A stretch of DNA of 64,000 nt from Cryptomeria japonica (taxonomy: Eukaryota; Streptophyta; Pinopsida; Cupressales; Cupressaceae): assembly GCF_030272615.1 (NCBI RefSeq), contig NC_081407.1, positions 380,391,179 to 380,455,178 on the forward strand, written 5' to 3'. Positions within the stretch are counted from its first letter, which is position 1. Every line of letters starts with the position of its first letter. A program made the position numbers and the translations under genes. Positions 46,014-57,007 of the stretch are shown piece after piece. The notes beneath the pieces are model-generated. The model saw only the letters and a program-made list of their open reading frames with translations, was not told where the DNA came from and did no database searches.

Positions 46014-49000
46014 TACAAAATTATCAATTTTGTTGATAATAAATCACGCTTCTGTGAGCATATTACTTGTAGTTCAGTTTCAGATCTCCGCATCATTGGG
46101 TCAACATGTTCAGTAAATTGTTAGTTTTTAAATTAGGCTTCTAATAATGAACAAGCAAGTAAAAAAAACTATTAAAATTTGGAATATGTTTAAGAATTCA
46201 AATTACTGTGTAGATGAAATATAATGCTTTCATATCACAAAATTGATTTGGTATATTCAAGAGTTTGAAATATAGATTGAGATAAAAAAGCCACATTGTG
46301 AAATGACATACAAAATTCAACTATTAACAAAAGACAATTTAGTTTGAGATTATGAAACTCAATAATCAAGAAAACTAGAATAAAGAAGGAGTTCACCTTG
46401 AAATACGGGATGTAGCACAAGATTAAGAACAATAATGGCTTGAAATTCAAAGTTGGTTCATCGCAAAGGTTACACTATTTTGTTCGCGAAAACCGATTTT
46501 GGTTTGAAAATTTGAAGTCTGTTCACCACAAAGGTTACACTATTATGCTCGCTACTAACCCCAAAAATAGCAAAATGAGCTTTTTGACAACTTAATGGAA
46601 CTCATGGATGGGTTGACAATGGATTCAAATGTAGCATTAGGTGATGTGGAAGATGAGATCTCAATGCAAGCCATGCGACTGCATTATTCATTTCCAAATG
46701 ATGATGCCTCACAAGATGGCTGGGAGAGATTGGAGAGATTGGATAGTGTTTTTGCATGTGTTGAAAGGAAAGAACTTGATAACTTGAGGCATTGTTTATT
46801 ACACCATTTTTGTGTTTCACAAAATCTGCAACTATTTGAAGTGTGTATTTTTTTTCCATAGTGATCATATTTGATTTTTAACATGATTACAAAATCAACA
46901 ATTCAAAAACAAAAATCATTCAAATGGCCCCCTTGTTTTAGTATTAGGTGAAAACCCCTGTCCCTTGCCCTCTCCTCCCCCCTCCTCCCAAGTTTTGACA
47001 CTTTATAACTTAGTACATTTTACAATGCAAATAGGTCCAATGCATGCGAAATGTCAAAATATGAACTTTTGCAAAAAATGACAATCAACTAGTGATCAAA
47101 CATTATGACATAAACAAGTTCTTGTAAGAGACCTATTTTAAATACAAATGCATTAAAAGAGTAAAAACAACACTAAGATGGAAGCAAAAATAGTCATGCA
47201 ACCACTTGTTAGATTCGAGACAAAATGAGATTTCTAATGACTATCCACACTCGTAAAGAGACCCTCTATTTGCAAGTTATCTAAAAAGAAAAACTATCCC
47301 CTTTATGAACACTATGTCGAAACTAATAAATGACTTGAAAATTGTAGCATTGTAAATTGTAACTGGTAGAATTCACACCTCATTCTTGTGCCCCTACTTT
47401 AGTAGGTCCCATCCTAGTTCTTCTCAAGGCCTATTTTGACCCATTTTACTTCAAATCTGATGTCACCTTGTTGCATGACTGAGTGGAACTCCTCTTGGGA
47501 CTTTGCCCTGCTATTTGCCTACTTGTTGGCCCTGTTTTGGGAGGACAAGGGTGCTTGGGGCACCCTGGGCGCCATGGTCCCCCTTAAACATGTCCCAATT
47601 TAAATAGGATCGGGCATTCCCCCCACTCGATGGATTTTAGTCCTCATGCCTCAATGTGACCGCTATAGATCGGCCAAATTGATAATTTACCCAGGGACCC
47701 CTATATACAGACATCATATCAATTCATTTTCATATAGATGCATTAATCCATCATTTATGTATACATCAAGCATTCTCTATATTCAAGGTAGCATTTCATC
47801 TCACCATATTCTTCAAGCATCATGAAGCAAATCACGATCATTATGTCAAGTCATGATCATGTTATGTCAAGTCATGTTATTGCATTCACATTTATGATCA
47901 CATTCAAAGAGAATTGCATCATCAACTTCAATCAGTCATTGTAGATTTGAGGTATTATGATACAACATTTACTTCACCACTTTCAATTCAAGGTTAATTC
48001 CAAACCAGGGTTTGGCCTAAGGCAAAACCCCATCAACAAACTATATCTTTCTTTATGTGTGTAAGGAATTGTCTCAGGAGTTGTGAGTGAGGAATCAGGT
48101 AGTATAGACGATGACAATCAAACTCAAATTTTGAAGGCGCAAAAAGAAGAGGACTAGGATGGTCAGCTCCCCTCGGTCTTGAGAATTTCTGAAGACCTTT
48201 CAATAATGGATTTTGTGCATCATCTTGATCCAGAAAACATCTAGTCTATTTGCCCCCAATATTTAGAGGACCAAGGCAACTTGCTCCCCTTGGTCCCGAC
48301 AATTTGACCTAATCTTTCTGCCACAACATCCAATCTATTTTTCATCCCCAGATCCTAGTTTACAACTCTGTGTGATATCTGGAATATTCCATTGTTGTTG
48401 TTTCATGTCAATTTCTCATTGTTCGTCCTAGATTTAGCATTACAAATCAAACCCAATTACAATTCAATTTCAACTCTAACAAGGGAAGGATTAACCTGAT
48501 TTGAATTCAGCCCTTTTAGGATTGGATAAATCAAATTTCATTCCCTTAATGTAAGGTTAGTTCAAGGTTGAATTAGTGGCCTTTACCAATTTAAGATGTT
48601 GAAGCTCTAATTCCCACACCTTACAAAATTTAACTTTAACAAATATTTAACCACTAGTAGTTGATAAATAAAGTTAACATTTCACTTTACATTTAACAAT
48701 TGCCTATATAGTGTTTAGTGGTTAGTTAAAATGAATTGTTAATGCAACACTGATGGGGGATTTTGACCTATTGGCAAAAAGATAGGATCAACCCGTGCCA
48801 AGAGTGTAGATTAGAAATTTCAACCAAATCAAAAGAGGGTATTGGGTGTTGATAAGAATACCAACAAACCACAAAAGATTGCCTCTGAAAACACCACAAA
48901 CCCATGCAAAAAATATTACAATAACTTCCAAATAGGCCATTTTTTTTACAATAACATGGAATGGGCTGTTGGGTAGAGGGGCGATGACCCTTTCGCTAAT

Positions 49001-49203
49001 TTTTTTTTCTTTCAAAATTTTACTTTTTTTGTACAAAAAAAATTGCAAAAAATGAAAATTAGGGAAATTGATGAAACAAAAGGTGTTTTTTCATTTCTTG
49101 AGCCTTCTAAACATGATGGCGGTGTTCATGTGGCTCTATGACACTCCAATGATAGGGCTTTGTGTGGGAATCACATTGATGCAGGAATAAATATGCAATC
49201 ATG
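46014..49203. other. Intergenic / old repeat DNA, no gene recognised
   Basis: A direct repeat of about 32 bp (CACAAAGGTTACACTATT core) lies at 46454-46486 and 46520-46551. The stretch 47380-47700 is less A/T-rich (TTGGGGCACCCTGGGCGCC, CCCCACTCGATGG) and resembles LTR-type DNA, but no ends could be set. The part left of 49204 should be interior of the older Copia-like element whose primer site is at 49204-49215, yet no gag motif is readable. Confidence 0.4.
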
Positions 49204-49215
49204 GCTTTGATACCA
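49204..49215 (-). promoter_or_regulatory. Primer binding site of an older Copia-like element
   Basis: On the minus strand TGGTATCAAAGC follows directly after TGTTGG..., an initiator-tRNA-Met-type site placed as if an LTR lies to its right. Confidence 0.6.
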
Positions 49216-49340
49216 TGTTGGAGTATGTTAAGAATATGAAAGTATGGAGCAAAATTTCCACTAATGAAATGATAAACACAATAGGATATCTATCATATGC
49301 ATAAAGAGTGTAAGAAATGTATATAGAAAGATTTGCATAT

Positions 49341-50123
49341 TGTGTATGGTGAAAATGGATAACAATAACAACAATATTGAAAGGCTAAATGAATCCAACC
49401 ACAAAACCCTAGCCTAACAATCAACAAAGATCCACCATAACATATGAAGATTACCTAAGACAATGCAAATCACATGAAATCACAAAAATTATACCATCAC
49501 ATGTCCAATAGGGTTTTGATCTCCATTCTTCCTATCTCCATTGATCTTGCTTGATATATTTGCTCTCAGATTTTATATGCACAAGAGCTCAACAAAGAAC
49601 GGAATGTGGTTGCAAGTAGGATCGTAGTGTAGCCAAGTCTTCAAGATTAGTCATTAGTTTGAGTGATTAGGGTTTGACAATGAAGGAAGCATCTTCTTAA
49701 ATAGAAGACACAATATGAAATGGAGGGATAAGATTGAGAGGTGTAAAAAGAGAGGTTGGCTAGGATTAGAGGGTAGGTAAAAGAAATACCAAAATAATGA
49801 AAGAGGTAGGTAGTGTATGAATTAAGAGATAAATGACATGTGTCATGTGTAGAAAAAGCTAATGAATTAATTAAATAAATAAAGATTTATTTAATTAATA
49901 GAAGAAATAAGATCAATTAAATAAATAAAATATTTATTTAATTTAGGAAAAGGATAATTTAAATAAATAAATGTATTTATTTAAATGAGAAATAAGGCTA
50001 GAAGAGGATAAATGAATTAATTAAATAAATAAGGATTTATTTAATTAATAGAAGAATTAGGCTTAGATAATTAAATAAATAAAATATTTATTTAATTAGA
50101 CATGACAATTTTGGGTGTCTACA
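49341..50123 (-). repeat. Gypsy 3' LTR
   Basis: 783 bp. On the minus strand it starts TGTAGACACCC and ends ACCATACACA. Contains five A/T hairpins (49866-50098). Confidence 0.95.
49866..50098. repeat. Five-hairpin A/T array in the Gypsy 3' LTR
   Basis: Perfect inverted repeats at 49866-49899 (15-bp arms, loop AAAG), 49915-49943 (13 bp, AAA), 49957-49986 (13 bp, AATG), 50016-50049 (15 bp, AAGG) and 50068-50098 (14 bp, AAA). Hairpins 1 and 2 match 4 and 5, showing a ~150-bp duplication. Hairpin 3 uses ATTTAAAT instead of AATTAAAT, with the change mirrored in its other arm. The same array is in the other LTR (about 61910-62142). Confidence 0.92.
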
Positions 50124-50137
50124 TTTTGCCCCTCTTT
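50124..50137 (-). promoter_or_regulatory. Gypsy polypurine tract
   Basis: AAAGAGGGGCAAAA on the minus strand, immediately before the TGTAGACACCC start of the 3' LTR. Confidence 0.9.
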
Positions 50138-50639
50138 GAGACAATGCGGCTTGTCGTGTTGTTTCAAAGAAGATAAGATGAACTGATACAGAGTTCCCCA
50201 AAATGGGAATGATATGCCCCCTCGAGATATTGGATGAAAATGTCTGAAAAGATTGCAGACAATCTCTCGATAAGAAAGACGGGATAGAATGGATTGACTG
50301 GATAAAGTGACAGAGTCACGAGATGAAGAAGGCTGACTCGGGAAAATGAATGCGAGGGCTAGGGTAGGCTATAAGATAGGCCACGGGCAAAAAACATCCT
50401 CATTGTCATCTACACCCTCACAAGATCACAGTGCAAAGCGAGAAAAAGAGCAGCAACAGTCAGCAGCGATGGCTTTCATACACAGATTCGACCGCGTTCG
50501 CCGGTTTCAGAGACCAACAGAGGCAGGAGAGCCGGTAAGTACCACCAAACCTCCTCGTACTTTGACGCATTCATTAATGCATGGTAGTTAGCAATAAATG
50601 CGCTTAGGAATAGGGCACAAAAAAGTGCAAAAACGTGCA

Positions 50640-50930
50640 ACCACGTCTGCGTCTGTGCCAGGCGCGTCTGCATCTGTGCCAGGCGCGTCTGCGTCTGTGC
50701 CAGGCGCGTCTGTGTCTGCCAGGCGCGTCTGTGTCGGTGCCAGGCGCGTATGCGTCTGAAAACACGTTTGTGCCATATGCGGGCGCGTCTACGTCCTGAA
50801 GGGGCGTTTGTGTGCCAAAGTCGTGTTTGTGCATAGTTTAGGCACGTTTATGTCAAACAGGCGCGTTTGTGTTGTTTAGGCGCGCTTGTGCAGTCAAGAG
50901 ACGCGTTTGTGAGTTTAAAACGCATTTATG
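50640..50930 (+). repeat. CGCGTCTGTG-type array upstream of the PMD gene
   Basis: About 14 imperfect copies of a GCGCGT(C/T)TGTGT word. The left part is a regular 21-bp unit (CAGGCGCGTCTGTGTCTGTGC with changes); later copies drift to GCGTTTGTG. It is unusually G/C-rich for the window. The same word in the same transcription sense stands upstream of gag at the other end (59670-59825 and 61030-61265, where the plus strand reads CACAGACGCG). Confidence 0.85.
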
Positions 50931-51060
50931 TCTGAAAAATGCAAGGTTTTGGTCTTCTAGGTCAAATCGGCAGTTCTGTGATGAACATACGCTGTCGATT
51001 GGATAAGCTGCTGAGAGGATACACTCAAGCAGGTCCTCGAGGAAGACTAGGATAGATCAA

Positions 51061-51336
51061 GGCACTTTGTGATGAACAGGGAGCACCAAGATAGAGTACT
51101 TTGTGATGAACAGGGAGTACCCAAAGTATGAGTAGCACTTTGTGATGAACAGGGAGTGCAAAATGTGAGTAACACTTTGTGATGAACAGGGAATGTCACA
51201 CACGTAGTACTTTGTGATGAACAGGGAGCACTACTAGGATAGAAGCAACACTTTGTGATGAACAGTGAGTGTCACTAGGATAGAGAACCATATATATTTA
51301 GATAGCGAGTAGCATTTTGTGATGAATAGTGAATGC
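51061..51336 (+). repeat. 25-nt hairpin array directly upstream of the PMD gene
   Basis: Units at 51096-51120, 51135-51159, 51172-51196, 51207-51231, 51248-51272 and 51312-51336, plus a less regular one at about 51062-51088. The core TTGTGATGAACAGGG is nearly constant. Arms are GTACT/AGTAC, GCACT/AGTGC, ACACT/AATGT, GTACT/AGCAC, ACACT/AGTGT and GCATT/AATGC. Four are perfect, with four different sequences. Spacers vary in length and sequence. The last unit ends 42 bases before the PMD start. Confidence 0.9.
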
Positions 51337-51378
51337 CACAATGACTGACATGATTGATTTGTTTGACTACAGGAGTAT

Positions 51379-53352
51379 TTGCCTATGCTAGAGTCACGGG
51401 AGAGATTCCCGTCGACACAGAGGTTGCGACCGGAGTTGTCATTTCAGGATAGAGCTGCCATTGAGGAGATGGGATTGAGACACGTGCTGTATGTGCCTGA
51501 GTTTCGGGCAAACATGGGTTTGCTGACTGCACTGGCTGAGAGATGGCACTCAGAGACTTGCACTTTTCATTTGCCGATGGGTGAGATGACAGTCACCTTG
51601 GAGGATGTTTACAGGATATTGAGGATACCGATTGATGGAGATCTGATCCCATACGATCGAGATGGAGACAGGGAGGCTTTGAGACGGGTATTTCAGGATC
51701 CCGGGCTAGAGATGAGAGCAGGACATGTGGCATGGGATACCATGACTGCGACAGGGTTAGCTTTGCCAGCTATGATTGGAGGAGCTATCAGTGGGTTCCT
51801 ATGTCCAGACGGGGCGACACGGGGGTTGGCAGTGGGCTGGGGAGGAGCACTAGAGACATTGGTGACGCATCACACTAGATATGCGTGGGGTCCATGTGTG
51901 TTGGCCCACCTATATTATGAGTTGCACCAGTTTGTCTACCATGGATCAGTGGGACTGGGCTGTGGAGTGACACTTCTGCAGGTTTGGGCATACGAGCATC
52001 TGCCTATCACACGACCGATACATTTAAGAGGGAGAGGTCATGGACGGAGTTTTGTGCATCTATATGACATGATCACTTCACAGCCTCAGATTGGCAGGTT
52101 AGAGCATTGGCGGCGAGTGATAGATGACATTGATGTAGTCATCTGGAGGCCGTACCTGGGATGTGAAGAGTGGGAGGATGACGCAGTGGAGCTGCCTTTC
52201 ACCTTCCGGAGCAGGTATTTGATTGGGCGAACGCCCTATATACTGGAGAGACAGCTGGTAGACAGAGTATGCAGACAGTATGGCAGGATCCAGAGGATGC
52301 CACAAGGCTCGGGTATGTATGCCCGTACAGTGAGGGATCAGGCGCAGTTCGGGCCGTTGTTGTCATATGATCAGGCAGTTACACAGCTGGCAGAGATGGT
52401 GCCCATACCTTGGGATATGTGGCCAGAGATCGAGGATGCCGGGATGGATGCAGAGTATTCCGCATATTGGGCCGAGCATCCATTCCCGTGATTGACAGAT
52501 CGAGGAGAGTTGCTGGAGGGAGATAGAGGAGGGGATGATGATGATGATGGTGGGGGTGATGGAGGCCGAGGCCGACGGAGGCGGAGGGGAGTAGTTGGGG
52601 AGAGGAGGGTGGCACCTCGGAGGGAGGGTGGACAGGAGGGACAGACCCAGGTGGTGAGGGGTCGCGGTGGATTGCCCCTGCAGGTACCAGCAGCACAGGG
52701 TCCTAGAGTACAGGGACAGGTGCCAGTACAGGCACAGGTGCAGGGACAGAGACAGGTACAGGTACCTAGACATGCACAAAGGCAGGTACCCATTCAGGCA
52801 CCAGGACAGGTACAGGGACAGGTACAGGGGCAGGCACCCGTAGAGGGAGAGCCACAAGCAGAGGCAGAGGGTGGGGATCCAGAGGAGGATGAGCTGATTG
52901 AGCTTAGGGAGATCTGCCAGGGCCAGGCAGATGAGATCCAAGATCTGGAGAGGGAGAGGGACCGACTTAGGACCAGGCTCAGGGATACTGAGCAGGAGAG
53001 GGATCAGGCGATTCAGCGCTACACTGAGGCTGAGACAGCGCTGAGGGTAGGGAGGCAGGCGGCGAAGGACGCAAGAGCAGGCTACGCATATGTCTTGTGA
53101 GCCGGAGAGGAGATCGCCTACTGGAGGGACCTGTATTATGGTGCCGTGCCAGCAGATCAGCGGGCGAGGAGCTTCCATAGACCATCGCGTACAGCGACAG
53201 CTACGGGAGGGAGCCGGAGGAGACAGGCATCGAGTGGTGGGGTCATGGGTCCTCCACCACCACCAGACAGGCAGGGTGATCTTGGAGCGGGTCCTTCTAG
53301 AGCTCAGACTTCGTCGAGGCCAGGCGGCTCTGAGGGAGGGAGTTCATCATAG
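51379..53352 (+). pseudogene. Antisense plant mobile domain (PMD/MAIN-like) gene inside the Gypsy element
   Basis: Runs opposite to the element's gag. The first ~370 codons form a PMD (aminotransferase-like plant mobile domain): LRHVLYVPEFRANMGLLTAL, then WHSETCTFHLPMGEMTVTLEDV with the YRILRIPIDG block, an AYLYYELHQF-like helix (here AHLYYELHQF), LLQVWAYEHLPI and a WRPYLGCEEW region. Next come an Arg/Gly-rich stretch, a Gln/Val/Pro repeat zone (QVQGQ units) and a coiled coil rich in Glu/Arg (QDLERERDRLRTRLRD), ending in a Pro/Gly/Ser-rich tail. PMD proteins such as Arabidopsis MAIN and MAIL1 act in nuclear gene silencing and genome stability. Related domains are known from MULEs and Gypsy elements, and Tat-lineage elements are known to carry antisense extra ORFs. 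The base composition is far more G/C-rich than its surroundings. It is broken, with about two breaks. Confidence 0.82.
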
Positions 53353-53399
53353 CCATAGAGGGATCCCTTGCATCAGTATTTGTACCATTTTTGTATTGT

Positions 53400-55060
53400 A
53401 GACACCTGCGGGTGATTATGTAGCCATATGATTTTTGACATCATTGTATCATGACACTTTATATATATATATATATGAGATGATTCATTTTTGCGGCAGC
53501 TATATGCATGTGTACCTATGTGATGAGATGTTCTTATGATGCATGTTTTATGTGATGGATGCAAATATGTATATGATGCAATGCAATATATTTTTGTTCT
53601 TTTATGTTTTATATGTGATGCATGATGCAAATGTGAATGTATGAAATACAGATGAATATGATAATGCAAATGTAAATTGTGCTAACAGGTGTTGTGTGCA
53701 GGATGTGATGCAATTGTGATATCTATATGTATGTATGAAATGCTTATATGTGAAAATGCAGGTGCAACTACATGAAATGCAAATGTTTTTGGTGTGTCAT
53801 TATACTCAGTCATGTGATAGCAGGCTACGTGGACTCAAGAAGGACGATGGAAGTCAATCAAGAAAGGGGGATGAAAGACAGAAGATATGAAAGTGAAAGA
53901 GCTTCTTGTGCGTTATCATCATTGAGCTTTATTATGGCAAAATAGGTTATGACAATCGAGGCATTTGTTCGACCCAGAAAGTCATTGTACCCGTTTGCAT
54001 GGAGATAAGACAGTCACAAACAAGGAATGCCCCAGTTCATACTAGACTCACAGTGTCCTCATATCCTTGGACAAGTCATAGCATTACTAAAAGACAATCC
54101 ACAGACAGCAAATGCAAATAGGTGACGATAGCCCATCCTCGCCTTTCTAGTCAAAGACATCCTGGAGATAGAATCTCTAGTCAAAGACATCCTGGAAAAA
54201 GCTAAAAGACATGTCACCAAAAGATAAAATCAAAAGAAAACCAAGACTCGACACCAACATCCACTATAGTCCTCAAGTTTAGTGTCTCTTGTCACTTGTA
54301 TAAGTCGAATTTTGATTGTGGTCACAATGTTTACTTTCACAAAAATGATAGATAGCACTGAACCATATGTTGTCTGAGTCTGTTGAAAGATTTTGATTTG
54401 TTGAAGCCCATTGTTGCTGCTGTCTCATCTGAAACTGATTGAATCCATGAAATTGATACTTTATTGCGGAGAAGACGAAACTTTATTGCGGATTTGTGAT
54501 GCAAATGCTGCTTTATTGTGGATTGTGCGCGAATAGACTGAAGAAAGTTGGAAGAAACTGTACTCCTCGAAACATGTGATGTTCTTAGTTCCACACCCAT
54601 CACTAGACGTAGGAATTGCCTTAGCCACAGATAGGATCTGATTTATTATGGATGGAAAGGAAGTGAAAAGGGGGGTTTATTATGAATGGCTAACCAATCT
54701 TGGGTAGATCAATAACAAGCCATGATGGGAATGGGTAAGTTTATTGTGAGTGAATAGGTTGTGAGTGTGTGCAATGTGAAGCAATGAAAGTGAATCCTGA
54801 AGGAAGGAGGAGCAAAGTCTCTACGCATGGCGCTGGTGACCCAGTTTTCACCATGGTACTTGCCCAGGGCACCACCAAAGTGGTTTTCACCGTTGGACGA
54901 AATTATTTCTCTTTACTTTTTTGATTGATTTTTTTTTTTTTTGTCACAAGGCGCCTGTTTGCCAGGTTTTCACCAAGTAACGATTTTTTTTGTTTTTATA
55001 ATTTTTTTGGTATTTTTGAATTTTTTTGAATTTTTTTGTATTTTTGAATTAGGATATTCC
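53400..55060. other. Gypsy non-coding region between PMD and gag-pro
   Basis: No gene. Holds a (TA)n run near 53460, an ATGCAA-rich repetitive stretch (53540-53790), a 30-bp tandem duplication (CTAGTCAAAGACATCCTGGA near 54149 and 54177) and repeated TTTATTGCGGA words (54458-54520). A T-rich stretch follows at 54915-55045. This is where the 3' ends of the two opposed units meet. Confidence 0.7.
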
Positions 55061-55066
55061 GAAGAG

Positions 55067-56950
55067 CTATGTGTAGAACCTGCGAAGGTGCATGCTATTG
55101 ATAGGATCCTCCAAAGGTTCACCTTCTGTAGTTGAGAGCTGATATGCACCAGATCCATAGGCTGGTGTAACGATATAAGGACCAAGCCAGTTTGGTTCGA
55201 ACTTGCCCTTCTCTCTGTCTTGCTGATTCTTGGGATTTTCTCTGAGAACCAAGTCACCTACTTCAAATGTGCGAGGCTTGACTTTGTGATTGTAGCTGCA
55301 TTGTTCCTTGACTGAATGATGTGTAGCTTGAGTGACTGTCTTCCTTGATGAAGGAACTGAGATAGAATTACTAATGTGTGGACTACATAGGCCCATATGC
55401 GTGTCACCTGAAGAAGTTTGGGCATCACTGATAACAAAGTCCCTCGAGGAAGCTCCATTAAAGGTCCATGATGTATCGCCATAAGGGAAAGGATGTGTGG
55501 AACAAGTGGATGAGTTATGAAGGCTTATGATTGTGAAAAGAAGTGAAAGTAGGATAGCATGATGGAGACTTAGGATCAACAAGTATTCTTTTTGACTTGA
55601 AATTGTAGAACTTTTGCCCCCAGTTATTTTGGTATTAGGGGAGATCATCTCTTTCTCTTTTTTCTTCATAGGATTTTTATCCTTGACTTTGATTTTTGCA
55701 GAGTCTAATGGCTTTTGATTTTGATTTGGACTAAAGGACTTTTCTTTATTTTTGACTTTTAGATTTTTCTTTTCAAAGCTTGATTCTTGATCCCCAATGA
55801 CTAAGGGCTTTTGTGATTCTTGTTGATCCAAGTCTGGAAGTGGAGTGGAAATGGAATGAGTGGATGATATAGTAAGGCTATGTGAGTTATCAAGAGGGCT
55901 AGCGATATGCTCAATAGATTCTTCACAGGAACCACTCTTAGGACTATTGATATCAAGAGATGCTTGCACCACTAGAAGAGATTTGCATTCAGACTTAGTA
56001 GTCACAACACTAGGTGGTTCACACCCAATTCCTTGGCATTGCAAATTGTTTGTAGATTGTTCCTGTCGACAAAATGTGTTAGGAGATAGTGGGAGTTGAT
56101 CAACATGAAAGATATACTTACCACATCCCATGTCTTTAATCTTGAAATTTTCTTTTAGCTCTGCTTGTTTGGATGTAGAAACTTTCAAGGATTCTGGATC
56201 CACATATGCTGATGAAGGAATAGCTTCTCGATTGACTGGGATTGTTATTTCTGATTGAGGTTGCAGATTGTTGCAATATATGAATGGATTTGGATCCGCT
56301 TTGACGGTCACTTCAACTCCATTGTGTGGAAACTTAATACATCGATGATATGTAGATGGGACTGCTCTCATCTCATGAATCCATGGACGTCCTAGCAATA
56401 TGTTGTATGTGAGATCTAGATCTAGGACCTGACAAACCACATCCTTTGTGACTGGCCCAATTCTTAGAGGTAAGGTGACTGTGCCCTTGGATGAGCGCTC
56501 TTCATCATCATATGCCTTGATGGTGATTTGATTTGTAGAATTCACAGCTTTATCAGAATATCCCAATTGTTTAATGGTGCTCAATGTACAAATGTTTAGA
56601 CCAGCTCCTCCATCTATCAGGACTCGCTTTATTCGATGTTTGTGTATGAAGGCTTCAACGTGTAAAGGTGCATTATGAGGCTGACTTACGGAGGCGTCAT
56701 TGGCTTCTGTGAATGTAAGGGAATGTGGAATGGAAAGGTATCCCACCATGGCTTGAAACTGGTCCACATTCAGATCAGTAGGAACGACAGTGTCTCTCAA
56801 GATTTTGTCAAGAATAACTTTATGAGTAGGGGATATGCGTAAGAGCTCAAGGATGGAGATGAGCGTGGGTGTCTTCCCTAACTGTTCTACAAGGTCATAC
56901 TCAGACTTGGTTGATGAAGAAGTGGTATTTTTAGTGGAGGCACCTGGCAA
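55067..56950 (-). pseudogene. Gypsy protease and integrase C-terminal region
   Basis: The minus-strand frame opens with an aspartic protease (VLIDGGAGLNICTLS site, then YNILLGRPWIH, typical of Ty3/Gypsy). After a Lys/Ser-rich stretch the frame ends in an integrase C-terminal segment (FEVGDLVLRENP, KFEPNWLGPYIV, YQLSTTEG, LRRFY). The polymerase domains expected between these are not recognisable. Fossil status as given for the whole element. Confidence 0.85.
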
Positions 56951-57007
56951 CGTAATTTTACCTTGACGAGTTGTAACATGACATTCAGAGGTAGATTCAG
57001 ATGAAGA

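Noticed and set aside
46595-46861. An 88-codon frame resembling a short acidic protein
   Set aside because: No domain, no conserved neighbours and similar-length frames on the opposite strand; considered chance or an old repeat remnant.
51061-51336. CRISPR-like appearance of regularly spaced repeats
   Set aside because: The sequence is plant nuclear DNA, units are imperfect with variable spacing, no cas genes exist, and the array is part of an LTR retrotransposon.
52363-53178. A 271-codon open frame on the minus strand opposite the PMD gene, rich in Leu, Ser and Pro
   Set aside because: It mirrors the low-complexity and coiled-coil part of the PMD gene, has no recognisable domain, and its openness follows from the G/C-rich, repeat-rich sequence on the other strand.
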